Assembly (NCBI GenBank): GCA_016868895.1
Contig: VGFK01000001.1
Coordinates: 335,006-399,005, forward strand
Direction: 5' to 3'
From: Bacteroidota bacterium
GTDB lineage: Bacteria > Bacteroidota > Bacteroidia > Chitinophagales > Chitinophagaceae
DNA length: 64,000 nucleotides
Positions 1-8,666 of this stretch are shown here, in pieces. The translations under genes were made by a program, and so were the position numbers. Below the pieces are notes generated by a model, which saw only the letters and a program-made list of their open reading frames with translations, did not search any database and was not told the DNA's origin. Within the stretch, counting starts at the first letter, position 1. Every line of letters starts with the position of its first letter.

Positions 1-485
1 TAATCGATAGGCCACATGTCGTTTGAATATGGAATCCCCAAGTACTCATCAAAGCCATGCGACAAAGGCAGGAATTCAGGTACATCACCCAAGTGCCATT
101 TCCCAAATATTCCGGTAGCATAACCATTTGCCTTCAACATCTCGGCAATCGTGATCTCTTCTTTTGCCAATGCAGTTGATGCACCCGGAAACAATGCCCC
201 TGAAATTCCAATACGATTGGCGTAGCATCCTGTCAGTAAAGAGGCACGTGATGCACTGCACACGGCTTGCGAAGAAAGAAAATTGGTAAGCCGCACTCCA
301 TGTCTGGCCAGACGATCAATGTTTGGCGTTTCAATATCCAGAGCTCCATAGCATGATAGGTCTCCATACCCTAAATCATCCATGAATATCAAGACCACAT
401 TGGGTGGACGATGTTCTCGGTGGTCAGGGTCTCCTGAAAAAGAGAACAAGAAGAGCAACATCACAAAAAAAGGCATCAACTTCAT
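1..485 (-). CDS. Sulfatase (partial, N-terminal 161 residues)
   Basis: Alkaline-phosphatase-superfamily sulfatase that would hydrolyse sulfate esters outside the cytoplasm. The gene starts at 485 and runs off the left edge, so only 161 codons are visible. A short hydrophobic signal sequence fills residues 1-17. The metal-binding Asp pair is D36-D37, the sulfatase active-site motif C-S-A-S-R is at 76-80 (C76 would become formylglycine), and the second signature GKWHLG is at 128-133. The +2 residue of the active-site motif is Ala rather than the commoner Pro. The start lies one base after the stop codon of the upstream BNR-repeat gene, so the two are very likely co-transcribed. The substrate cannot be inferred. 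Family assignment is secure. Confidence 0.9.
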   Translation of the reverse strand, partial: MKLMPFFVMLLFLFSFSGDPDHREHRPPNVVLIFMDDLGYGDLSCYGALDIETPNIDRLARHGVRLTNFLSSQAVCSASRASLLTGCYANRIGISGALFPGASTALAKEEITIAEMLKANGYATGIFGKWHLGDVPEFLPLSHGFDEYLGIPYSNDMWPID

Positions 486-486
486 T

Positions 487-3400
487 CTATTCCGGCAATA
501 GTATATTGTTCACGGTGAGGGTGCGGCAAAGTGAATTGAACGCTGCGACGTCTGTCGACAACAATCCGTCCATTGCTTTTTTGTATTCCATCCACTTGCT
601 GTGCAATTCTTCATAGCGGGCTTGCTGACCAGCAGTTACATATGGAACCGTTCCATTCAATTCGCCGTGAATGAATATAATATTGGCGCTGAGCTTGTTG
701 ACAAAATTGATCACGTCGTCGTAGGACTGACTTTTGGGCTGGATCAATTCTTCTTCCCACTCTTTAATTTTTTGAGTAATTGATTTACCCAGTTTCACCA
801 ACGACACTTTGCTCGAGTCATGCTCAACCAGTCGCGTGAGCTCATTGATTTGCTTGGTCAATCCCCTCATGCGGGTGACCGCCACGTGAATGTCTGTAAC
901 ATCGCGTTCCAATTTTTCTAGTAAATCGTTTTGCGACTGATACGCTTGCGCAGTTGCGTTTAGTCGAGGATCTGCTTTAACGACCAGTGAAGCACTGTGT
1001 TCTGCCCCATCCACCTTCAATACAACCTGATAGGTGCCAGGCATGACACGTCGTCCATTGTAACTGCCTTCAATGTACACGCCATCGATGGTAGGCATAC
1101 CCTGCATGCGAAGATTCCATACAAATCGATTGAGCCCTTTTGATGCCGTCAAAACAGGTTCTCTTCGGTAGCTATTATTGGAAGAAGCCGAAACTGCGGT
1201 GTTGCTGAAAGAACGAATGGTATTTCCCTTATCATCACGTATATGAATGGATACCGCTTTTACAGAATCCGGAAGGTTATAATACATAACGGCACCCGTT
1301 GCTGGATTGGCGCCTGTCGTCACCGGATAGTTCTGCTTTTCTTCACCATTGCTGTCAAATATGCTGTATCCTGAAATGCGGTGAGCTTCTTCAATTGGAT
1401 AGAGCATGGTTTTCCCTATTACCGAAGGATCGAAATACCGTAACGCATTGAGTTCATCCAGGATCCAGAAGGAACGGCCCTGTGTGGCTACAATCAAATC
1501 ATTTTGATGCACGCGGATGTCGGTAATGGGTGTGATGGGAAGATTGCGCTGAAACGAAACCCAGCTTGCTCCATCGTCGTACGAAATAAACAGACCTATT
1601 TCGGTACCGGCATAGAGCAATCCTTTGCGTGTGTTGTCTTCGCGCACCACACGAACGCAGGCACCGTATGGCATACCGTTTACAATCTTGGTCCAGGTTT
1701 TACCGTAGTCGGTCGACTTATACGCAAACGGTGTAAAATCGTTTAACTTGAATTTGTGCGCAGCTATATACACCGTTGCAGGATCATGCGGAGAAACTTC
1801 GATGGCATTCACCAATGCTTCTCCGAGATCGGTCGGAGTGATGTTGGTCCAGGTAGCTCCATTGTCGCGCGTAACATGCACCAACCCATCATCGCTTCCC
1901 GTATAGATCACTCCTTTTTCTTTATCGGACTCCATCACATACGCGATGGTGCAATAGTTTTCACCTCCAGCGCCCTCATTGGTATACGGATATCCGCTGA
2001 TTCCCATTTTGGTCGTATCGTGTGTGGTTAGATCAGGGGAGATGGCCTCCCAAGATTTTCCTAGATCGCGCGTTCGGAACAATCGGTTGCCTGCATGATA
2101 GAATACGCCTTTTTCATGTTTGGAGTGCAAGATGGGCGCATTCCAATTGAACCGATACGTCATGTCCTTGGGCTGCATGGCTTGGTACTGCACGGGGTAT
2201 ACCATCACTCCCACTCCTTCATTGGTGCGGGTATCCAACAACTCAATGGTTCCCTGGTAGCTGCCACCCATGACCAGGGTGGGATCATTTGGATCAAATG
2301 CCAGGAAAGCAGATTCGCCACCGGCAGAGTAGGTCCAGTTGCGCTCCGTCAACCCACCACCCGAAGTATTACGGGATGGAACTTTTACCGAAGTATTGTC
2401 TTGCTGGCCTGCATAGATATTATAGGGAAATAGGTCATCGACGTTGATTCTGTAAAACTGTGCCGTGGGCTGCATGTTTTGTGCAGTCCATTCATTGCCA
2501 CCGGTAAAGGTAATGGCCGCTCCACCGTCGTTGGCAATGACCATGTTCTGATTATTCTCTTTATTGATCCAAAGTTGGTGATAATCACCGTGTGTACCCG
2601 AGATCGTGGTCCAGGATTTTCCGCCGTCGGTCGATTTGAGTCCCGCAGCCCCCAACACATACACCGTGTTTTCGTGCTGGGGATCAGCAAACACTTCGAT
2701 GTAATACCATGCACGGGATATGAGTCGGTGGTCTTTGCTGATGCGCGACCAGCTATCGCCCCCATCATTGGAAACAAACAATCCACCCTGTTCTTTTTGT
2801 GTATCGCTTTCAACGAGGGCATAGACGCGTTGTGAATTTGCTTTTGAAACCGAGATACCCATCTTTCCCAGCTCCTTGGGAAGTCCCTCTTGTATCTTGA
2901 ACCAACTTTCACCGCCATCGGTGCTCTTATATAAACCACTTCCTTTACCTCCGCTTTGTACGGCCCAGGGTAAGCGACGATGGTCCCACATCGCTGCATA
3001 AAGAATACGCGGATTGTTGGGATCCATATTCAAATCCGCACAACCGGTATTCTCATCTGCATACAAGGTATTTCTCCAGCTCTTGCCCCCATCTGTGCTT
3101 TTATAAATGCCCCGTTCTTTAGAGGGACCGTACAACGCACCTTGTGCGGCAACGTATACTACTTCAGGATCGGATGGATGTATCACAACATTTGCAATCT
3201 GTCGCGTGAGCTCCAGCCCCAAATGCTTCCAGGTCTTTCCGGCATCATTGGACCGGTATACACCGTCGCCATACGATGTCATTACCCCTCTTGGCGCATG
3301 TTCGCCCATGCCGACATATACCACATTCGGATCGGACTCTGAAACAGCCACAGCACCTACCGACCCTGTTTTAAAATATCCATCGGAAACATTGAACCAG

Positions 3401-3675
3401 GATTGTCCTGCATTTTCTGTTTTCCACACTCCGCCTCCGGTGATGCCCATGTAATAGGTCAAGAGATTTCCTTTTACACCGGATGCAGCCACTGAACGGC
3501 CGCCTCTGCTCGGACCCAGGTTCCTCCAAAAGACAGGCTTGAGGTAAGATTCAAGACTCACGGTTGGAGTAGACTGAACCGCTACTGCCTTGTTTGGTTT
3601 TTTCTGTGCGAATAGACTGATGGTTCCTAATAAGGCGAACCCCAACCCTGCTGCGCTCAATCTGTGTAACTGCAT
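487..3675 (-). CDS. Secreted VPS10/sortilin-like BNR-repeat protein (glycosyl-hydrolase-annotated family)
   Basis: A 1062-residue exported beta-propeller protein. Residues 1-23 form a signal peptide ending in LFA before QKK. At least ten Asp-box (BNR) repeats of the form S/T-x-D-x-G-x-S/T-W are visible between about residues 80 and 760, for example STDGGKSW and SNDGGDSW. This is the pattern of the Sortilin/VPS10 and sialidase-type propellers. A helical, charged C-terminal part follows a small beta domain. Proteins of this family are often annotated as glycosyl hydrolases, but I see no proven catalytic motif, so enzymatic activity is not assured. It lies between a proline-iminopeptidase-like gene (11-nt gap) and a sulfatase (1-nt gap). 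A paralogue lies at 58119-61175. No T9SS C-terminal sorting signal is obvious. Confidence 0.85.
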   Translation of the reverse strand: MQLHRLSAAGLGFALLGTISLFAQKKPNKAVAVQSTPTVSLESYLKPVFWRNLGPSRGGRSVAASGVKGNLLTYYMGITGGGVWKTENAGQSWFNVSDGYFKTGSVGAVAVSESDPNVVYVGMGEHAPRGVMTSYGDGVYRSNDAGKTWKHLGLELTRQIANVVIHPSDPEVVYVAAQGALYGPSKERGIYKSTDGGKSWRNTLYADENTGCADLNMDPNNPRILYAAMWDHRRLPWAVQSGGKGSGLYKSTDGGESWFKIQEGLPKELGKMGISVSKANSQRVYALVESDTQKEQGGLFVSNDGGDSWSRISKDHRLISRAWYYIEVFADPQHENTVYVLGAAGLKSTDGGKSWTTISGTHGDYHQLWINKENNQNMVIANDGGAAITFTGGNEWTAQNMQPTAQFYRINVDDLFPYNIYAGQQDNTSVKVPSRNTSGGGLTERNWTYSAGGESAFLAFDPNDPTLVMGGSYQGTIELLDTRTNEGVGVMVYPVQYQAMQPKDMTYRFNWNAPILHSKHEKGVFYHAGNRLFRTRDLGKSWEAISPDLTTHDTTKMGISGYPYTNEGAGGENYCTIAYVMESDKEKGVIYTGSDDGLVHVTRDNGATWTNITPTDLGEALVNAIEVSPHDPATVYIAAHKFKLNDFTPFAYKSTDYGKTWTKIVNGMPYGACVRVVREDNTRKGLLYAGTEIGLFISYDDGASWVSFQRNLPITPITDIRVHQNDLIVATQGRSFWILDELNALRYFDPSVIGKTMLYPIEEAHRISGYSIFDSNGEEKQNYPVTTGANPATGAVMYYNLPDSVKAVSIHIRDDKGNTIRSFSNTAVSASSNNSYRREPVLTASKGLNRFVWNLRMQGMPTIDGVYIEGSYNGRRVMPGTYQVVLKVDGAEHSASLVVKADPRLNATAQAYQSQNDLLEKLERDVTDIHVAVTRMRGLTKQINELTRLVEHDSSKVSLVKLGKSITQKIKEWEEELIQPKSQSYDDVINFVNKLSANIIFIHGELNGTVPYVTAGQQARYEELHSKWMEYKKAMDGLLSTDVAAFNSLCRTLTVNNILLPE

Positions 3676-3686
3676 ATTCCTATTTG

Positions 3687-4688
3687 TTATTTTGTTCGGT
3701 GAATAAAATCAATTAATCCTTTCATGTATGTTTCCTGATCATCGTACATGGCCATGTGACTGCCTTTTTCACAATAGAGGTAAGAACCGTTTTTGAATTG
3801 AGTCGACATCCACTTCATGTGTTCCGGATCCATAGTATCGTGTTGTGCGCCGATGACCAGCGTGGGTGTAGGAATAGTCGATAGTTGTTTGCTGACATCC
3901 CAGGTTTCAAGTCGACCTGAAATTCCAAATTCACTCGGACCCTGCATGGTTACATACAAGGATTTATTCAACTTGGCAAAGGCGCGGTTCACAGGATCTG
4001 GCCACTGGGCAGCAGGAAGACGGAGAATGTGTTGTTCATAAAAATTTGGAACAAGCAATCCCATGTAATTGGGATTGTCAAAATCGTTGCGCGCTTCCAT
4101 CGCCATAACGGAGTCCAATACAACAGGATCAAACTGCTTTGCCAAAACATTTTCTGCATACTGATCGTAAGCGGGACAGCTCGACATCATGTTGGAGATG
4201 ATGAGCCCTTTGAGATTGGACGGGTACTTCAATGCATATTGCATGGCAAGAATTCCTCCCCATGAATGCCCCAGCAAATAGAAATTGTCCTTAGTGAGTC
4301 CCAATGCCGTTCTCACCTGCTCCACTTCTTCCACAAACCGGTTGAGATCCCAATACGCAGTATCATCCGGATTATCGGAGTTGCCACAGCCCAACTGATC
4401 GTAATAAATGAATTCAAATCCTTCTTGGGGAAGAAAATTTTCAAAGCATTGAAAATATTCGTGTGTTCCGCCCGGACCACCGTTGAGGAGCAGGATCTTG
4501 ACAGAGGGATTGTTTCCAAATCGCTTGGTCCAAATGTTGAATTTTTTTCCCAGACTCTCAATCTCTACGAGCTTCACATTTCCGGATTGAATACCCTTTT
4601 CATGCGCGGCAAAATAGTTGTTGCCCGAGGGTTCACCACAGGTAACACCAAAAACGGTGAGCAATAAAACAAATGCGAGCTTGGTCAT
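3687..4688 (-). CDS. Secreted alpha/beta hydrolase, proline iminopeptidase family
   Basis: A 333-residue S33-type peptidase expected to remove N-terminal proline, or a similar residue, from peptides. The N-terminus is hydrophobic and ends in VTCG at residues 15-18, a non-canonical but possible lipoprotein site, so the enzyme probably acts in the periplasm or at the outer membrane. The oxyanion motif NGGPGG is at 69-74, followed by the family motif [10 protein letters not shown] at 96-105. The nucleophile elbow GHSWGG places Ser142; Asp284 and His311 complete the triad. All catalytic residues are present and the length is normal. It sits 18 nt after the M28 peptidase gene and 11 nt before the BNR-repeat gene, which supports one operon for peptide degradation. 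Exact specificity is inferred from the family only. Confidence 0.85.
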   Translation of the reverse strand: MTKLAFVLLLTVFGVTCGEPSGNNYFAAHEKGIQSGNVKLVEIESLGKKFNIWTKRFGNNPSVKILLLNGGPGGTHEYFQCFENFLPQEGFEFIYYDQLGCGNSDNPDDTAYWDLNRFVEEVEQVRTALGLTKDNFYLLGHSWGGILAMQYALKYPSNLKGLIISNMMSSCPAYDQYAENVLAKQFDPVVLDSVMAMEARNDFDNPNYMGLLVPNFYEQHILRLPAAQWPDPVNRAFAKLNKSLYVTMQGPSEFGISGRLETWDVSKQLSTIPTPTLVIGAQHDTMDPEHMKWMSTQFKNGSYLYCEKGSHMAMYDDQETYMKGLIDFIHRTK

Positions 4689-4706
4689 CTGGTGTGAATT
4701 TTAATC

Positions 4707-6257
4707 TTAGTTTTTGCGTGGAAGTTTCTCATCGCGCTGAGCCGTATTGTAAACAAATGCTGCAACAACGGTGGCAATTTGTTTCAGATCGGCAGCGATC
4801 AAATGATCGTAAGTATCCATGTTGCTGTGGTGAGTGCGGGTATCGTATTCAATCTCATCCTGAATGAATTGAAATCCAGGTAATCCCACAGCATCAAATG
4901 CCTGATGATCGGTTCCGCCTGTATTGCTAATGGTTACGGTTTGGGCACCGAGATCATGAAACGGAACAAGCCATTGAGAGAAGATGGACCTGCAGGCTTC
5001 ATTTCCCTGAAGATAAATACCCCTTACTTTTCCCGTTCCGTTGTCGATGTTGTAATACGCAGAAAACTTTTCGTGTGCCGGAAGACGGGAAGCTCCGTTG
5101 CGACCACCAAACGTTTTGGCAACGTATCCCCGGGAACCCAGCAAGCCCTGCTCCTCTGCACTCCACAATCCGATGCGGATGGTCCTGCGCGGCTGAATGC
5201 CCAATGCTTTTATGATGCGCATGACTTCCAGCATCACAGCAGAACCCGATGCGTTGTCGGTGGCACCCGTTCCCGCCTGCCATGAATCCAGGTGGGCGCC
5301 AATCATCACGACTTCCTCTTTGAGCAGTGGATCGGTCCCGGGTATTTCACCAATTACATTGTATCCTTGAAGATCGCTGGAATAAAATTTTGTTTTTACT
5401 TCTGTTTCAACTTTCACGGTTTGTCCAGATTTCAAAATCCTGCGAAGGGTATTGAAATCTTCCAGGGCCATGGCCATGTCCAAAACGTTTTCCGGATCGG
5501 TTCCCTTGTAGGAACCGCCGCCTTGTGCAAAAACGGTTCCATCGTGGTTGCGCAATGAACTGGTGAGCATGGCAACTGCTCCTTCCGACCTGGCCATTTC
5601 TTTGAGCTGATTCAGGAGGCGTTGTGGAGCCATGCTGCGTTGCATTTGCTCGCGTGCTCTTCGCATCTGTGCAGTATCCCGCGGTTGCTGTCCACCGCCC
5701 ATTGTCGCAGCCGCCATCTTGGCCAGTTCATCATCCGTATAGCGGACGGCATCGGGTTTGAAACTCTGCATGTAGGCATAGTCCATATCCGGAAGAATGA
5801 TCTTGCCGTTTAATTTTCCTTTATAAATGGAAAGTGAAGTTGAATCGGTGAGTCCCACCAGCACTACTTCGGCCGACTGCAATCCGTTTGTTCCCATGGT
5901 CCATGTTTTTGGATACGGAAGCATGGCCTTATAATAGGGTGCGGTCATGGCGAAGTATAATTTTTCCAGCTCCCATCCTTTTCCAAATTCCCCCCATGGT
6001 TCACGTTTTGCGTTAGCCACCCCCCATGATGAAAGTTGTTGAATGGCATACTGCGTTGCACGATCGTATCCCGGTGAATTGGCTAAGCGATTACCATTCA
6101 AGTCCGTCAAGTGCAGGGCGATGTCCATGACCTGCGAACGATTGAGCCCTTCCTCCCGGATCTTTGACATTATGGCCATGTCAATTTTTTCCTGTGCAAA
6201 TGCAACTGCCGAAATACAAAGCGCTGCAACAAAAACAATGGATTTTCTCATATTCAA
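4707..6257 (-). CDS. Secreted M28-family zinc metallopeptidase (carboxypeptidase Q-like)
   Basis: A 516-residue exported di-zinc exopeptidase. The signal peptide is residues 1-21, ending AFA before QEK. A protease-associated insert (about residues 125-300) splits the N-terminal part. The M28 core runs from about 295 to 505. Visible metal ligands and catalytic residues are His322 (AHLDSW), Asp334 (TDNASG), the Glu368-Glu369 pair (AEEQG), Asp405 (NIDNG) and His477 (HHSNMDT). Everything needed for catalysis is present. Such enzymes release amino acids or dipeptides from peptide ends. The neighbouring iminopeptidase and transporter genes on the same strand suggest joint peptide use. Spacing to the upstream MFS gene is 38 nt. 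Confidence 0.9.
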   Translation of the reverse strand: MNMRKSIVFVAALCISAVAFAQEKIDMAIMSKIREEGLNRSQVMDIALHLTDLNGNRLANSPGYDRATQYAIQQLSSWGVANAKREPWGEFGKGWELEKLYFAMTAPYYKAMLPYPKTWTMGTNGLQSAEVVLVGLTDSTSLSIYKGKLNGKIILPDMDYAYMQSFKPDAVRYTDDELAKMAAATMGGGQQPRDTAQMRRAREQMQRSMAPQRLLNQLKEMARSEGAVAMLTSSLRNHDGTVFAQGGGSYKGTDPENVLDMAMALEDFNTLRRILKSGQTVKVETEVKTKFYSSDLQGYNVIGEIPGTDPLLKEEVVMIGAHLDSWQAGTGATDNASGSAVMLEVMRIIKALGIQPRRTIRIGLWSAEEQGLLGSRGYVAKTFGGRNGASRLPAHEKFSAYYNIDNGTGKVRGIYLQGNEACRSIFSQWLVPFHDLGAQTVTISNTGGTDHQAFDAVGLPGFQFIQDEIEYDTRTHHSNMDTYDHLIAADLKQIATVVAAFVYNTAQRDEKLPRKN

Positions 6258-6295
6258 TTATTTATAAATGGTAGCAGTTAAGATACGAAACCCTT

Positions 6296-7579
6296 TTATT
6301 TTTTGGTGATCCACAGGATGAGCAGTCCTCCGAAACCCAGAAAACAACCCACCGCAATCAATCCCGCTCCCAGGTCATAGTGTTCATTGAACCATGCGAA
6401 CATTTCGGGACTGATGAATCCGCCCAGATTGCCTACCGAATTGATAAAGGCAATGCCCGCGGCTGCGGCCGTTCCGGACAGGATCATAGGGGGGAGCGAC
6501 CAAAAAGTGGAGATGGCCGACATCATCCCGATGGCGGCAATGGAAATCATGACCATCACAAATGCCGGTGTGGTGTTGTGGAGTCCGCTGCCTACAAACC
6601 CAATCATTCCGAAAAAGCAAATCAGGGCGAGGTGCCAGCGGCGCTCTCCGGTCTTATCGGAATGACGGGCAAACAGCAGCATTCCGATCGCAGCACAGGT
6701 CCAGGGAATGGCTGCATAGAACCCAATTTTCAAGGTATCGGTAGTGATTGAATTCGAAATGATTTGAGGCAACCAAAACGAAATGCCGTAAAGGGCAATG
6801 GCCAAGCAGAAATAAATGAGTGCAAACACCCAGACGTGAACGGAGCGAAACGCATCCTGAATGCGATGCCGCCCAGCTCCCTGCTCCTGCTTTTCCTGTT
6901 CTTCCATGTCCAATCGATCCAAAATCACTTTTTTTTCTTCCTCCGACAGCCAGCGGGCTTCCTGAGGACGATTGGAAAGCAACCACGGAATGCACATGCC
7001 CAGTACGAGACTGGGAAGCGCTTCAATCACAAATAACCATTGCCAGGCTTTTATGGTAGGATGTCCGTGCGTGAATTCCAGAATCCATCCCGAAAGGGGA
7101 GATCCAAGTATACCGGCAAAATTGACTGCCGTCATAAAGACCGCAAACATGTGCGCTTTTCTTTCTTTTGGAAACCAGTAGGTCAAATACAAAATGATCG
7201 ATGGGAAAAAACCAGCTTCCGCTACGCCCAGCAAAAAACGAAGGATATAAAAATGCATCGCATTATCGGCCAACGCACACAGTCCAGAAATAATCGCCCA
7301 GCTCACCATGATGCGCGTAATCCATAGTCGCGCACCCAATTTATGCATGAGGATATTCCCCGGCACCTCAAAAAAGAAATACCCGATGAAGAATATACCC
7401 GAACCCATTGCAAATACAGCGTCCGAAAACCACAGCTCCTCTTTCATGGCCAGTTTTGCAAATCCAATATTGACCCGATCGAGGTAGGCAAAAATATAGG
7501 CTATAAAAACAACGGGCATGATCCGCCAGGCGACTTTGTTGAAAACAGCCTTTTCCTGAAGTTGAGCAGCAGTATTCAT
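6296..7579 (-). CDS. MFS transporter, anion:cation symporter (ACS) family
   Basis: A 427-residue, 12-helix inner-membrane transporter. The signature after TM1 (FAYLDRVNIGFAK) and the segment around GVAEAGFFPSIILYLTYWFP are typical of the phthalate/galactonate/tartrate group of organic-anion:proton symporters. I chose the ATG at 7579 because the protein then begins MNTAAQLQEKAV, like its relatives; an upstream in-frame start at 7606 would add nine residues. It is the first gene of a run of five on the minus strand ending in a sulfatase, so it may import a small acid released by the secreted enzymes; that link is inferred. The region just upstream carries only a near-match to the Bacteroidota -7 element (TATCTTGT). 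Confidence 0.85.
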   Translation of the reverse strand: MNTAAQLQEKAVFNKVAWRIMPVVFIAYIFAYLDRVNIGFAKLAMKEELWFSDAVFAMGSGIFFIGYFFFEVPGNILMHKLGARLWITRIMVSWAIISGLCALADNAMHFYILRFLLGVAEAGFFPSIILYLTYWFPKERKAHMFAVFMTAVNFAGILGSPLSGWILEFTHGHPTIKAWQWLFVIEALPSLVLGMCIPWLLSNRPQEARWLSEEEKKVILDRLDMEEQEKQEQGAGRHRIQDAFRSVHVWVFALIYFCLAIALYGISFWLPQIISNSITTDTLKIGFYAAIPWTCAAIGMLLFARHSDKTGERRWHLALICFFGMIGFVGSGLHNTTPAFVMVMISIAAIGMMSAISTFWSLPPMILSGTAAAAGIAFINSVGNLGGFISPEMFAWFNEHYDLGAGLIAVGCFLGFGGLLILWITKK

Positions 7580-7690
7580 CCCAACAAGATAACGCAATCG
7601 CCTCATTTATGCCGAACCGCATAAACCATGTGAACAAGTTGGACCAATTATAAACAATGCATGGGTTTGCACTGAACTTTCCGGTAAAAA

Positions 7691-8359
7691 ATGAAATCCA
7701 TTTTGCTGTTGATAGCTCCGAAAGATTTCAGGGACGAAGAAGTATTCATCACCAAAGAAGAATTGGAACGCAGGGGATGTGCTGTTCACATCTCAAAACG
7801 CATTGAAGATTTGTGTAGCGAACTTTCAGATTTTGAATTTCAACTATTCGCCACGCCAAATGAGTTAAAGCAGGCGACTTCCGTTCAGGATAATCTACTG
7901 CATGTGATCATGGTGGACAGTTCATACTTATTTACTCAGGTTAACTTCTTTCATCCATTCAATTATCCAGGTCAGATCAGGTATATAGTTCCCTTGCAGA
8001 AAAGAGAAGAAGGATTGATCAAGCGACTCCTGCTTTCTGGCGCAAACGGGTTGCTCCATCTCGAAGATGCGGTCGACTGTTATGCGCAGTGCATCAGAGA
8101 AGTCGTGCAGCATGGCGGATTCATATGTCCGAAAGTCATCACTGCACTGAACCCGGATGTGCACAACTCAAACAATCACCTGAGCAGACTCAGTGTGCGC
8201 CAAAAAATAATTGTAGATCTTCTGCTGAAAGGTAAAAGCGATAAAATGATTGCCGAGTCACTCAACATCAGCTTCCACACCGTAAAGACACACCGAAAAA
8301 ATATTTATAAAGCACTACAGATCAATAGCCAGGGAGAACTTTACGCATTGCTCAACTGA
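7691..8359 (+). CDS. LuxR-family transcriptional regulator with DJ-1/PfpI-like N-terminus
   Basis: A 222-residue DNA-binding regulator. The C-terminal GerE/LuxR helix-turn-helix occupies about residues 166-220, with the usual recognition-helix pattern HTVKTHRKNIYKAL. Residues 100-150 resemble the last part of a NarL-type receiver domain (SGANGLL at 116-122, then an alpha-helix and HGGFICPKV), and Asp76 is at a plausible place for a phospho-acceptor. The first 35 residues do not look like a receiver: the acidic pair is missing, and the segment IAPKDFRDEE (8-17) followed by an E-L-x-x-R-G-C-x-V pattern resembles the start of DJ-1/PfpI proteins. No sensor kinase gene is adjacent. It stands alone between minus-strand genes. 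DNA-binding function is secure; the input domain is unclear. Confidence 0.75.
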   Translation: MKSILLLIAPKDFRDEEVFITKEELERRGCAVHISKRIEDLCSELSDFEFQLFATPNELKQATSVQDNLLHVIMVDSSYLFTQVNFFHPFNYPGQIRYIVPLQKREEGLIKRLLLSGANGLLHLEDAVDCYAQCIREVVQHGGFICPKVITALNPDVHNSNNHLSRLSVRQKIIVDLLLKGKSDKMIAESLNISFHTVKTHRKNIYKALQINSQGELYALLN

Positions 8360-8374
8360 TAATACATTCTTAAA

Positions 8375-8407
8375 TAAAAAAAGAGCACCAATTGCTTGAT
8401 GCTCTTT
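8375..8407 (-). terminator. Rho-independent terminator of the tRNA-Ser/tRNA-Pro unit
   Basis: An 8-bp stem, AAAGAGCA (8380-8387) with TGCTCTTT (8400-8407), has a 12-nt loop. Read on the minus strand it is followed by a run of seven Ts, and it begins 2 nt after the 3' end of tRNA-Pro. The symmetric stem might also act weakly for the plus-strand LuxR-type gene that ends at 8359. Confidence 0.8.
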
Positions 8408-8408
8408 G

Positions 8409-8482
8409 TCGGGAAGACAGGATTCGAACCTGCGACCCCCTGGTCCCAAACCAGGTGCGCTACCGGCCTGCGCTACTTCCCG
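8409..8482 (-). tRNA. tRNA-Pro (anticodon TGG)
   Basis: A complete cloverleaf reads on the minus strand. The acceptor stem CGGGAAG pairs with CTTCCCG, the T-arm contains GGTTCGAATCC, and the anticodon stem CCTGG/CCAGG encloses the loop TTTGGGA with anticodon TGG. The discriminator base is A and CCA is not encoded, as usual in Bacteroidota. It lies 13 nt downstream of tRNA-Ser, probably in the same transcript, and is closed by the terminator at 8375-8407. Confidence 0.97.
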
Positions 8483-8495
8483 AACGTCTTTACTG

Positions 8496-8584
8496 CGGTG
8501 GGGGCGGGATTCGAACCCGCGGTACAGAGTTACCCGTACGGCAGTTTAGCAAACTACTGATTTCAGCCACTCATCCACCCCACC
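8496..8584 (-). tRNA. tRNA-Ser (anticodon GCT)
   Basis: An 89-nt class II tRNA. The acceptor stem GGTGGGG pairs with CCCCACC, the anticodon loop TTGCTAA carries GCT (reads AGC/AGU), and a long variable arm with a self-complementary stem follows, diagnostic for serine. The T-arm is GGTTCGAATCC. CCA is not encoded. The promoter is at 8612-8619. Confidence 0.97.
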
Positions 8585-8611
8585 GTCTGAAATCACGTGT
8601 TTCAGGGAGGG

Positions 8612-8619
8612 CAAAATTA
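8612..8619 (-). promoter_or_regulatory. -7 promoter element of the tRNA-Ser/Pro unit
   Basis: TAATTTTG on the minus strand matches the Bacteroidota -7 consensus TAnnTTTG exactly and ends 27 nt before the 5' end of tRNA-Ser. Confidence 0.65.
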
Positions 8620-8666
8620 ACGAATGGAGCCCAAACCCCAAAGATTTATACCATTAAAGAGAAGGC

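Noticed and set aside
2385-2999. A 204-codon frame inside the first BNR gene on the same strand
   Set aside because: It is out of frame with the BNR gene and has no domain; no sign of a frameshift.
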